From Porogramme epimiltina (taxonomy: Eukaryota; Basidiomycota; Agaricomycetes; Polyporales; Polyporaceae), in contig FTLJ01000442.1 in the NCBI GenBank assembly GCA_900155495.1, positions 105,677 through 169,676 on the forward strand: a DNA stretch of 64,000 nucleotides, in the 5' to 3' direction. Of this stretch, positions 1 to 10,508 are shown piece after piece. Numbering within the stretch: the stretch's first letter is position 1; every line of letters starts with the position of its first letter. The translations under genes were made by a program, and so were the position numbers. The notes under the pieces are model-generated. The model worked only from the letters and a program-made list of their open reading frames with translations. It was not told the DNA's origin and searched no databases.

Positions 1-241
1 TATGGGAAGAATCTGTAGCGATCGCAAGCACAATATGTGCGAGAAGCTCTCCAAGTCGTCGTGACTCTTCTAACGAGCCTTCCGCGGACGCGCGGGCCAT
101 CGTCGGAGCCGTCCAACTTTTCCGTCTTAATCGCCCCCATCTTTCCCCTCTTGTTGTATGAAACTTAAAACGCCCCATGATGGCGTCCCGTTACTTATAG
201 GCATTCGTCTACCAAGGAAGCTGTACCTCTCCTTGCCCCAG
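1..241. other. upstream region of the first P450
   Basis: No gene is seen here. The reading frame of the following P450 extends upstream to an ATG at 158, but the 28 residues that this adds do not look like the membrane anchor typical of the family. The ATG at 242 is therefore preferred, and this stretch is read as promoter and 5' untranslated sequence. Confidence 0.4.
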
Positions 242-2558
242 ATGGACGGCCCCATGCTCTTAGAGCGCGTCTCTACCCGTCCCGTGTCTTATCTCCTGCA
301 TCATAGCACAGACCGATTCTTGCTCATTCCCCTTGCTCTGTCTATATGTTCTGTTTTTTTCGTCATTCGCTGTTGGCGAACTCAGGCAAGCCTCCCTCTC
401 CCTCCCGGACCCAGATCCCTCCCCATTGTTGGCAATATGTTCGACATCCCCAAGACAATGTCGGCCTATGAATACGCCGCGCTATCCCAGAAGTATGGTA
501 CGACATTCCCCCGCCTCTCTAAATTTGCCAGCGACTCACTTAGCCCCAAAACAGGAGATGTCGTATACCTGAACGCACTCGGAAAGTCTCTACTCGTTTT
601 AAGCTCTATGGAAGCCGCGCAGGACCTTCTCGATAAACGCTCCGGCAACTATTCCAGTAAACCGCCGTCCGCCATGGCAGATCTGTACGTCCGTCGCTAT
701 CCCCCTCCGCGCCCTTGCTTCGGCCTACCCCACGCTCATACCCTGCCTTGTTTCACTCAGAATAGAGCTAGGGTGGAACATTTCTCTCCTCTCGAATCAG
801 AGCGATCACTGGCGCAGACAGCGCAAGGAATTACACCAGTTCCTGGGTACTGCAAGCGTTGGACAGTTCTTCCCCGTTATCGAGCGGCACACGCGCCTGT
901 TCCTCAGGCGTCTTTTGGACAACCCTTCCCACTTCACAGATGATGCCCATCTGTAAGCTGTCTTGTTCATTACGGCGGCCCAACACTTCCGTGATTTAAC
1001 GCATCCACGACAGAGCCCTCGGAGCGATGATCATGGAGCTTACATACGGGATTGACGTGAAATCGCTTGACGACGAGTACATGCGGCTTGTGCAAGAGGG
1101 AAACGACATCTTCATGAAGGCGTTTGTCCCTGGAAAGTATCTGGTCGAAACGTTCCCCATCCTCAAGCGCGTCCCTGCGTGGTTCCCGGGTGCCAAGTTT
1201 AGGAGAGAAGCTGCGGAGTGGAAGGAGACGTACACAAAAGTGCGCGCGCGGCCGTTCCAAGAGACTATGGATAAGTTTGTGCGTATCAAGACCTGCCAAA
1301 GATGCCTTCTGATGCTGATTGGCCGCTCACCTGCTGGCGCGCACCTATCAGCGCCGAGGAAAGGCCCGAAGTTCTATAGCAGCAAATATGACCCGGACAG
1401 CACAAGACGAGAAGGGAAGGATAGAACCCTACCAAGACAAGCTCACAAAAGACGTCGCGGCCACTGTCTACCTCGGTGAGCTCCTCCCAGCTCCGTATCG
1501 CACTGTGACACGGGTGTCTAACCACCCCTCGGCTAGCTGGCGCTGAAACCGTAAGTGTTGCGCGCTCCGCTCCACCACGCGTACCCACTCACGCCCTTTG
1601 TTCCTTACTTTCGCCTATCCTCCTATTGCAGACCCTTACGACCATCCGCGTCTTCTTCCTCGCTATGGCATCGTACCCTGCTGTGCAAGCGCGCGCGCAG
1701 GCTGAGCTCGACGCAGTCCTCGGCCAAGAGCGTCTTCCGACGCCCGAGGACCGCGCGCAGCTGCCCTACGTCGAAGCAGTGCTCAAGGAGTGCATGCGCT
1801 GGCGGCCTATCTTGCCGCTCGCTCTCCCGCACATGGTACTTGAGGAAGACGAGTACCGGGGGTGGCGGATCCCGGCGGGGACGGTGGTCTTCGCGAACTC
1901 TTGGTGAGAGATCTAGTTCACCTGGCGCGCGCCCATCGCGATGTATTTCTGGGCTAACTGAGGTGCGCGCGCGGGCGCATGATTGTCCAGGGTGTTCTCG
2001 CGCGATCCAGCGCACTATCCGGACCCGGAGACATTCATGCCCGAGCGGTATCTCACGCCAGACGGGAAGCCCAACCCCAGCGTGCGTGACCCGCGCTCGT
2101 TCGCGTTCGGATACGGTCGGCGGTGCGTCACTCTCGTCCCCTGATATATTCTATCCGCGCGCGTTCCTTAATCACCCCTTCCCGTCTCCCGTGGAGTTCC
2201 AGATTGTGTCCTGGGCGCCATCTCGGCGAAGCGGCCGCGTTCGGGTTCATCGCTGCCACGCTGCACACGTTCACCATATCGCCGCCGTTGGACACTCAGG
2301 GACAGCAGCGCGCCCCGAGCCCGCAGTTCGCTACAGACTTTCTTGCGTGAGCGGACCAGTTCTGACATCTCTCAATGCACATGGGCGAACTACTGCTTGC
2401 CCCTGTGTCTGACTGTGCACGAATGTGTCGACGCACGCGCTAATTGGCTATACAGGTGCCCGGAACCGTTCGATGTTATTCTTCGCGTCCGGTCAGAGGC
2501 GGCGGAGCGGCTCGTACTGGCAGAATGGGGGGGAGAAGAGTGTGGCATGGAATCCTGA
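242..2558 (+). CDS. cytochrome P450 monooxygenase, type A (copy 1)
   Basis: A microsomal heme-thiolate monooxygenase resembling fungal P450s annotated as O-methylsterigmatocystin oxidoreductase-like; its substrate cannot be told. The first exon encodes a hydrophobic anchor (LLIPLALSICSVFFVIR) followed by the proline-rich hinge LPLPPGPRSLPIVGN. Further exons give the helix C region WRRQRKELHQF (about 803), the block starting at MIMELTYGID (1027), the I-helix AGAET joined to TLTTIRVFF across the intron ending at 1630, the K-helix ExxR motif (KECMRWR, about 1785), PERY, and the heme loop FGYGRR|LCPGRHLGEA split by an intron at about 2124-2203. The last exon ends EECGMES and a stop. About ten introns are needed; all inspected ones use GT-AG. 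The frame is open across every junction, so the gene appears intact. It is more diverged from the two following copies than they are from each other. The family call is firm; exon limits are approximate. Confidence 0.85.
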
Positions 2559-3894
2559 TCACTGGTCATGAGTCGAGTGGGGCTTTAGTCCGTCCGCTTG
2601 TAAGTAAACAAAACGGCGAGGTGCCTACCCCTATTGGTTCGAGGACCACCATATACGCTAATGTTACCAATGGCAGCGGTTAACTACAACTCTATATGGG
2701 GCCTTTATAAATAACCCTTATGTCACGTGCTGGAACGACCGGAGCTTCGTCCGAACAACGTTACTAGTGACTTAACTTACTACGTACTTCCACGCGTGCT
2801 AAGTACTTCCATTCATCATCCCCATAATGTTTGTTAGGGCGTGCGATATCGTGAAGATGTCCACCATCCCTCACTCACACAATTCCTATTTCATTTTATG
2901 AGAGCTTCACGAAAACTTCTACTAGTAAGGACCTGTTGGCGGCTCGGCGGCCCAAGACAGCGGTCTTCCCACTAAACACAGCGCGGTCACTGCTTCGATT
3001 CAAACTATCAGCCAAGAGCTCCATCGGATCACACGTTTCCTTGTGTTAGGGGGCGATCGGTTTGTAGTAAGCCTTAGCGCTTCAAACGGCATGAGTAGAC
3101 AAGCCGACGCGAGGTACGTCCCGGCAATTTAAAGCCTTGTTCGGATCCTGAATTTTGATGCTTTACGTCCTCGTTCTCTTGCAAGAATTATGGACCACAA
3201 CTCAATAAAACACCGGAACACAGAAACCCTACGTTCAACCAGAGGGTCCTCAACACTAACCAGTCTACATAGCGCCATAGCGGCCTTTGTCGAAATCGAT
3301 GCATTCGTACACCACTGTAGTACAATCCGTCAACGCTCCATCTATGGTCTATCACCATATTATCAATCCACCGCACTTTCCACCACAAAGCGCTGAAGAA
3401 CGAGAAGGATGACCACATGCTTATGGGCGTGGCAACGATTAGCAGCCTTATCCTGTGAGAGGACGCATAATTTCTGAAAAAGATATCGTTCTGAACACGT
3501 ATAGCAGGTACCTTTCACCATTTCCTTGCGCTACTCGGTACGGAGTTTCTTCGGCTAGAAATAAGGTCGTGACGCTGAACGTCAGTACCTTTATTGTCCC
3601 CCATGTGCAACGGTATAGTGGATCCCATGGAGAAGAAGGTCTTACGTAGCATATTTCAAACTTAGAGATGGGGTTGAAGGGTCCTTCTAGCCGATGGCAC
3701 CAATGGAAGTCCCAGCTCCTCAGGTAAGCTGAGATGCTTTCTATACCAGAGCACCAGTTCCTCACCTAGCTCTGATCCGGATACCATGAGCGCCCCACGA
3801 GGCATGCGAACAATCATAAAAGACCCTCTTGTCCCACTGGGCCCCTATCGGCTCGCTCGTCTGCTAGCCACCTTCAAGTGCTTCTCGTCTTGTC
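2559..3894. other. intergenic region, includes the duplicated upstream block of P450 copy 2
   Basis: No coding potential is evident. From about 3000 onward the sequence is related to 7230-8245 upstream of the next P450. The near-identical segment at 3323-3360 (starting caatccgtcaacgctcc) recurs at 7621-7655, and the segment around 3143-3171 (ggatcctg...gatgctttacgtcctc) recurs near 7419. The 3' part is the promoter of the P450 starting at 3895. Confidence 0.6.
3816..3858 (+). promoter_or_regulatory. core promoter of P450 copy 2 (TATA-like and conserved start-site block)
   Basis: The sequence cataaaag at 3815-3822 lies 80 bases before the ATG. It is followed by a block (ctcttgtccc[a/g]ctgggcccct, then atcggctcgctc) conserved almost base for base at 8174-8213 before the next P450, where the element is a perfect tataaaag at the same distance. 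The T-to-C change in the first TATA base is the main difference. Confidence 0.55.
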
Positions 3895-5984
3895 ATGCTC
3901 GAAATTCGAGGTCTATCATTTAGCTGGCAGCCTGTGGTCTTCGTGACCCTGGCCCTGCTGGCGCTCATCTACCGTCGGAGGCGGTCGTCCTCCAACATCG
4001 ACCTTCCCCTACCCCCAGGCCCCCGCCCACTCCCGATCCTCGGGAATGTGTGGGACTTTCCTCTCCGACCCGAGCATGCTCGCGCATTGACGGCGAAGTA
4101 CGGTGAGTGGATAATCCCGTATGGTCCTTGTCTAGTACTCATCCCCTTCCCGTTCGAAAGGGGAGGTCGTGTATCTCAATGCGTTTGGTACACCGGTAAT
4201 CATTTTAGGCACGCACCAAGCTGCTGTAGATCTTCTCGAAAAACGATCGTCGATATACTCTGAGCGAAATATGATTGAAATGGCTAAGCTGTAAGTTTCA
4301 CATGCCACCCTTCCAAGCGTATTCTCCTCGTATTCAAGAATAGGACACAGGACGGGCTTTGAATGGCTCTTCACCACTCATGGTTCCGATTTAATGTGGC
4401 GCAAAGCGCGAGGGGCATTCCATCGTTGTCTATCAGCCCCAATGATAGCCTCATACCAACAAGTCCAAAAAGAGGAAGTGAAACGCTATCTGCTCCAGTT
4501 ACTCGAAGACCACGATGGGAACTTTTCCGAACTTGGTCGCAAGTTAGTATATCCTTCTCTGTTCAAGCAGTCTATAACATGAGTACTCATCACCACAAAA
4601 ACTCCCCTCAGAATGATTGGCACTATCATCATTCGTACCGTGTACGGACTCGATACTTCTGGGCCTGGAATTGAATACATACACATCGCGGAGGAGGCGA
4701 TGGCCTGCTTTAACGCGGTTTTTGGGCCCGGTCGCTATCTCGTCCAAACGTTCCCGTGGCTCCGCTTTGTCCCATCCTGGTTCCCAGGTGCGGGATTCCA
4801 GCGTGAGTTTGCGGAATGGCGGCCACGGGTCCAGAGCATGCTTGACGTCCCGTGGGCGGCCGCAGTGGCCCTAAAGGTAAGTCCGTATCTGCCCCACTTC
4901 ATTAGGCTCAATCCTCATGCGCAAGTGACACATCTTACGAGCAGAAAGAGGGTTATGTTTCTCCCTCAACGCTTTTCGCCACGCTCATCGAACGTATCGA
5001 AAACAACGAAGAGAGTGAGTATACAGCCAAATGCGCATCAGCCGCCGCGTATTTTGGTACGTCTGTATTCGGATTCAACGCATAGATTGGCTTTATGAAC
5101 ACTGGTTGTATAGGTGGAGCAGACACAGTAAGTACGACTGTCGTCGGCGACGATGCATGAGGGTCATTCATATTTTTTCAGACGGTCTCGACGCTACGTA
5201 CTTTCTTTGCCGCAATGGCCGCAAACCCAGAAGTACAGAAGCGTGCACAAGAGGAGCTTGACTCGGTCATTGGACTCGACCGACTCCCAACCATAGAGGA
5301 CAAGCCGTCCTTACCATACATCACCGCGCTCATGAAGGAGTGTCTGCGGTGGAGGAACGTGGTCCCTCTTTCGGTCCCGCACGTGTTGGCCGAAGACGAC
5401 GAATACAAGGGATACTACCTCCCCAAAGGATCTGCGGTTATTTCGAATATATGGTATAGCTCTTCGGGGATTGACTTGCGTTCACAAGTGACCAACTTCT
5501 GTCCGTTTAAAGGCTCTACTCCCGCGATCCGCGCTACTATCCCGACCCCGAGGCGTTCAAGCCGGAGCGATACTTGAAAGACGGCCAATTGGACAAGAGT
5601 GTTATGGATCCGTCGCAGATTGTTTTTGGGTATGGTCGAAGGTATTTCCATCTCCTCCACTTCCCGGACAATTGACTTGGCTCATTGGGGCTCCTGCAGG
5701 ATTTGTCCTGGCCGATTCTTTGCAGAAGCTTCCGTCTTCGTCATGCTTTCCAACATCCTTCACACATTCGTCATCGCGTCCCCAACGGACGCTAATGGAA
5801 AGCCCATTCACAACCCAGTGGAGATGACCTTTGGCGTTGTTTCGTAAGTGCCCTGCCGACCAAACCTCCTGTACTCTCATTTATCTCGTTCAGATACCCC
5901 GAGCCATTCGAGTGCATCATCAAGCCCCGCTCTGCGGCCGCAGAAAGCCTGATACGTTCCAGCTGTGCCGAATTTGATGCATAA
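3895..5984 (+). CDS. cytochrome P450 monooxygenase, type A (copy 2)
   Basis: A membrane-anchored P450 sharing 61 of the first 70 residues with the gene at 8246. It starts MLEIRGLSFSWQPVV, with an N-terminal hydrophobic segment, an RRRR stop-transfer stretch and the hinge LPLPPGPRPLPILGN. Exons recovered in order are VVYLNAFGTPVIILG (from about 4165), FEWLFTTHGSDLMWRKARG (about 4361), MIGTIIIRTVYGLDTSG (4613), a short exon ending in the I-helix GGADT (about 5113-5126), TVSTLRTFFAAMAANPEVQ (from 5182), the ExxR motif KECLRWR (about 5336), PERY, and the heme loop FGYGRR|ICPGRFFAEA across the intron ending at 5699. The C-terminus is IIKPRSAAAESLIRSSCAEF plus DA. Every junction inspected keeps frame with GT-AG, including aag|gtaagt at about 4875, where the sister gene has GC. 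Judged intact and functional; the substrate is unknown. Confidence 0.88.
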
Positions 5985-6129
5985 GAAAACAATGTGAATC
6001 GCAAGCTGGTTGGGGAAGTAGTGGTCTCCATGAAGCGCCGACTAGGAATTGATTGATATGTAGCGGCTTCTAGGTGAAAACATAGCGGCCGAAGTTTAAC
6101 ATCATGTACAATGTACAGATCGCTATGAA

Positions 6130-7180
6130 AGGTATACATTACGAAGTCAGAAGCCGAGCTCAGCGTTGATGAGACTCTCAAAAGCATGAGTGCGTGGCTT
6201 GAGGATATAAGAGAATGGCTCAGGGTATCTGTAAGTCCATGAACTGACTCTAAAATAGCAAGGATATCTTCTAGAATAGACGAACTCACAAGAGAATGCC
6301 ATATGACATCTTCGCTTCTAGGACAGTCGAGTGACCATTATAGTGATAGGGTGTGTAGTAGAGTAGAGGATATTATGATAAGCAGCAAAGTATCGTCTAG
6401 GGCGAATTCTAGGGAAGTAGCGGCAATGAACCTACCATACCCCGCATTCTCTTGGAGGGGAGGATTTGCGACCATACACACAACTGCGACCCAAAGACAA
6501 ATGGGGCAAGATTCCGAAAGACATGATTTAGCTTCCGTCTTTCGTCAAAAACGCTCTGGTTTTAAACTCTCTGGGTCAGGATACATATGTACGTCTTCTC
6601 ATTGCGAGAGATTACCCGTGGAAATAACCTTTCGTGAAGAGATTGTTCGTTCTCTAATCTGGACGTCATATCTACTTCGCATGAGTTTGCGATAGTACAA
6701 GACCCTTCGGAGATGAAATCATTCACTATATTCGTAGTCTCCACATGTGCAGTGCGAAACGCCCAAGTGACGGGACCACAGACTGCTCGCGCAGACTTCC
6801 TTCACGATTGCGGCGATATGCGATATTACTTTGACGGAGCGCATCGCGACCTGCAAAGGCGGGGAGCCTCACGAAGCCTCAAGCTACCATTGTGTCAGGC
6901 TCGAGGCGTGCTTTGTGCTAGACCTCCGGGTCGCAAACCATCGCCATAAAGAACGTCTGCGCATCAGAAATGGTCTACGAAGTGAATAATCAGCACAACG
7001 GTCACAGACATATGCCTTGACTCGTTTACAGTATCACCACCAGAAGTAAGGTCCGCGTCGACGTTTATCTGGAGAGAGTCTAGTACGCACCTGTATATGT
7101 GAGTGCAACGGTATCGGGGCAAGCTGAGTAGTGCACTAGACGTCTCTGCAGTGCCTTACTCAGGATAACAAACAAGAGTG
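6130..7180 (-). pseudogene. decayed, 5'-truncated type A P450
   Basis: On the minus strand this region matches the intact P450 at 10509-12685 but has many frame breaks. Recognisable pieces, compared with the intact gene, are: the ERF-containing exon (6541-6650 versus 10900-11010; both share ctctgggtc and cattgcgagagatt), the K-helix region with its upstream flank (about 6750-6980 versus 11110-11330; both share cgccataaagaacgtctg), the block with tatcaccaccag (7032 versus 11389), and the C-terminal and 3' region (about 6130-6380 versus 10500-10760). Nothing corresponding to the N-terminal third (anchor, hinge, first exons) is present. The most economical reading is a gene cut by the tandem-duplication breakpoint, which then decayed. 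Confidence 0.75.
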
Positions 7181-8165
7181 ACGTATTGCCGGCCCGCCGG
7201 CCCGTGAAAGCGGTGCGCCACGCGACCACTTCGTCGCGCGAAAAAAAGGAAGGCGTGCGATTCGAACGGCGAGCCAAGGTCTTCCTCTTATCCCACACGT
7301 TACTTTATATTGAGGAAGGCAATCGCGACTGGTGAGTAAGCCTTGTCATTTCAAACGGAATGAGCGGAGCAGCCGGTGCTGGGTACGTTACAACTTCTTA
7401 CAGGTTTAAGCTCTGTTCGGATCCTGATGCTTTACGTCCTCACGCCTTTTGAGAGGCTTTTCGAGGGATTTATTGCAAGAATTGTGGGTCGCAATGCACA
7501 AAAGCATAAGAACCCAGAAGTTTCACGTTGAACTGTGACTGTGGAGTAGGCTCGCCAACTCTAATCTGTCGCCACCATCAATGTTGCTCACTTCGAAATT
7601 AGCGAGTTCATGCAGCACTGCAATCCGTCAACGCTCCCTCTATGGTCTATCACCATACCACCAGTTCACTGCGCTTTCCACCATAAAGCGCCGAAGAACG
7701 AGAAGGGTGACCACATGCCTATGGGCGTGGCAACAACTGGCAGCGTCCTCCTGTGAGAGAACCCATAATTTTTGAACACGATGTCCTTCTGAACCTACAT
7801 GGCAGGTACCTTTCACTATCCGCCTGTGCCATTCAGGAGGGAAGCTTTCCTTCCTGCTAATCATAGTATGGCGACGCTAAATAACAGCCCATCTGATACC
7901 TGTCGGGCGCAACAATATAGTGCGGAGGAGGTTTAGGAGCTCGTGCCTCGCCCCAAGCATGCGACATTCTAGTGGACCCCGCCGTGGAGAGGATTTCGAG
8001 TGCTAATGTCTCTACTTGGGGGTGGAGTTCAAGGGGCCTTCTAGCCGATGACGGGACCAATGGAAGTCCCATGTCCTCAGCTTAGTTGACGTATTCCCTA
8101 TAGCAGGCGTCTCAACGTTCACGTAGCTCAGCCATTCGGAGCGGCTCACCGCCCATGCGATGGAT

Positions 8166-8213
8166 TATAAAAGGCCCTCTTGTCCCGCTGGGCCCCTATC
8201 GGCTCGCTCATCT
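8166..8213 (+). promoter_or_regulatory. core promoter of P450 copy 3
   Basis: A perfect tataaaag at 8166-8173 lies 80 bases before the ATG at 8246, followed by the block ggccctcttgtcccgctggg and cccctatcggctcgctc. Both are conserved in sequence and spacing with the promoter of the sister gene at 3895. Confidence 0.6.
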
Positions 8214-8245
8214 GTCAGCCACCTTCCAGTGCTCCTGTCCCTACC

Positions 8246-10341
8246 ATGCTCGAAGTTCTAGGGCTATCGTTTAGCTGGCAACCTGTGGTCTTCGTGATCC
8301 TGGTCCTGCTGGCGCTCGTCTACCGTCGGAGGCGGTCGTCCTCCAACATCGACCTTCCCCTACCCCCAGGCCCCCGCCCACTTCCCATCCTCGGAAACAT
8401 ATGGGACTTTCCTCTCCGACCAAAACATGCTTGCGAATTGACGGCAAAGTACGGTGAGTGCATAATTCCGTACGGTCTTTGTTTGGTTCTCATCTCCACT
8501 CCGTTCGTCCAAGGGGAGGTTGTGTATCTCAATGCGTTTGGCACACCGGTGATTGTCCTAGGGACTCACCAAGCTTCTGTGGATCTTGTCGAAAAGCGAT
8601 CGTCCATCTACTCTGAGAGAAATTTGCTCGACATGGCTAAGCTGTGAGTTCACATCTCCACCTCAAAGCCCGTTCTCGTCGCACTCAATGCTACTACACA
8701 GGACAAATTTCGAGTGGCTCATCACCACTATCGGTTACAATTTACACTGGCGCAAAGTGCGAGGGGCCTTCCATCGTTGTCTTTCGGCCCCAGCGATCGT
8801 TCCATACCGCCAAATCCAAAAAGAGGAGGTGAAACGATACCTCCTCCAGCTACTCGAAGACCGTACTGGGAGCTTTTCTGAGCTTGGTCGCAAGTCAGTG
8901 TTTCCCCTCTCCGCTCCCCACTATGACCTATAGCACGCATACTCACCATTAGCAAACATTGCATCAGGATGATTGGCGCTATAATCATTCGTGTCGTGTA
9001 CGGGCTCGACACCTCGGGGCCCGGGGTGGAGTACGTGCGCATCGCGGAGGACTCGGTGGATTGCTTCAACGCTGTGTTCGAACCCGGTAGATACCTCGTC
9101 CAAACATTTCCGTGGCTCCGCTTCATCCCGTCCTGGTTCCCGGGTGCGGGATTCCAGCGCGAGTTTGCGGAGTGGCGGCCGCGGGTGAAGACCATGCGTG
9201 ACATGCCGTGGGAGGCTGCGGTGGCCCGAAAGGCGGGTTCTTCTCTTCCCCACTTCTTTCTAACGCTTGATTCTGATATGGAAATGACATATCGCACGTG
9301 CAGAAAGAGGGCTATACTCCTCCCTCGACCCTTTTTACCACCCTTATTGAGCGTATTGAGAATGGCAAGGATAATGAGCTCACAGCCAAGTGCGCTGCGG
9401 CCTCCGCTTATCTTGGTACGCTCGTAACGGTACATGGATTTAACTGACTCATTGAACACCGGTTATATAGGTGGCGCGGACACAGTAAGTACGGCTTCCT
9501 TTAGAATGCACGAGTAACGTTCATATGTTTTCCCAGACGCTCTCGACGCTACGGACTTTCTTTGCCGCAATGGCCGCAAACCCAGAAGTACAGAAGCGTG
9601 CTCAAGAGGAGCTAGACTCTGTCATAGGACCTAGCCGACTCCCGAATATAGAGGACAAGCCGTCACTGCCATATATCACCGCTCTCATGAAGGAGTGTCT
9701 TCGCTGGAGGAGCGTGGTCCCTCTTTCGGTCCCACACGTGTTGACCGAAGACGATGAGTACAAGGGTTACCACCTCCCCAAAGGATCTCTGGTTATTTCG
9801 AACATATGGTATAGCTCCTCAGATCGGTTTTAGTTCACAGGCGACTCACTTCTGCTCGTTTAAAGGCTTTACTCCCGCGACCCGCGCTACTATCCCGACC
9901 CCGAGGCCTTCAAGCCGGAGAGGTATTTGAAAGATGGTAAATGGGACGAGAGTATTATGGACCCGTCGCAGATCGCTTTTGGATATGGCCGAAGGTATTT
10001 CCGTTTTCTCCACCCCCTTCCCGGTTATGTGACCTGACTCATTGGGACTCCTGCAGGATCTGTCCTGGCCGATTCTTCGCAGAAGCTTCCGTTTTTGTGA
10101 TGCTTTCCAACATCCTTCACACGTTCGTCATCGAGGCCCCAACAGACGCCACTGGAAGACCCGTCTATAACCCAGTGGAGATGACCTATGGTGTCATTTC
10201 GTAAGCTCCTAATTTGCCATACTTCTTATACCCTTGCTTACCCTGTTCAGGTACCCCGAGCCATTCGAGTGCATCATCAAGCCTCGCTCCGCAGCGGCCG
10301 AAAACCTGATCCGCTCCAGTTGTGCTGAGTTGGATGCATAG
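8246..10341 (+). CDS. cytochrome P450 monooxygenase, type A (copy 3)
   Basis: The closest relative of the gene at 3895. It starts MLEVLGLSFSWQPVV; an in-frame ATG at 8180 is ignored because it lies between the TATA box and the start used by the sister gene. It has the anchor, the hinge LPLPPGPRPLPILGN, FEWLITTIGYNLHWRKVRG, MIGAIIIRVVYGLDTSG, I-helix GGADT, ExxR (KECLRWR), PERY, and the heme loop FGYGRR|ICPGRFFAEA. It ends IRSSCAELDA and a stop. Exon structure matches the sister gene. One oddity: the donor after VARK at 9232/9233 reads aag|gcgggt, a GC where the sister gene has gtaagt. The nearest alternative GT at 9237 would shift the frame. Either a GC-AG intron is used there or this copy is compromised; everything else is open. 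Confidence 0.82.
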
Positions 10342-10508
10342 GAGAACAACGCGAATCACGAGTTGTTCAGAGAATTCGTAGTCCTCATAACAAGGCGATT
10401 CGCGACTGATCGATATATAGCCATGTCTAACTGAGGAAAGGACGGCAGAAGTTGAATATCATGTATTTTGCACAGATAGCTACTAAACATGTATACGCTA
10501 TGAAGGAA

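Larger units (their letters stand above)
3000..7180. repeat. tandem segmental duplication, first copy
   Basis: This segment and 7230-about 11600 are diverged copies of one unit. Each holds, in order, an upstream block, a type A P450 on the plus strand, a related 3' flank, and a converging type A P450 on the minus strand. In this first copy the minus-strand gene stops short at about 7180, exactly where the second unit begins, so its 5' half is missing. The offset between matching points rises from about 4300 (upstream block) to 4351 (start codons) to about 4384 (inside the minus-strand gene). That is what small indels after a single duplication would give. Limits are judged by eye. Confidence 0.75.
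5985..8245. other. region between P450 copies 2 and 3: pseudogene plus duplicated upstream block
   Basis: There is no intact gene. The first 150 bases match the 3' flank of the gene at 8246-10341 (aacaatgtgaatcgcaagct here, aacaacgcgaatcacgagtt there). From 6130 to 7180 lies the decayed minus-strand P450 described separately. The short segment at about 7180-7230, rich in ggcccgccggcccg, is the junction between the two duplicated units. From 7230 to 8245 the sequence is the upstream block and promoter of the next P450. Confidence 0.65.

Noticed and set aside
158..241. Upstream ATG at 158 as the start of the first P450
   Set aside because: The extra residues precede an otherwise normal anchor and have no family counterpart; the ATG at 242 gives the usual N-terminus.
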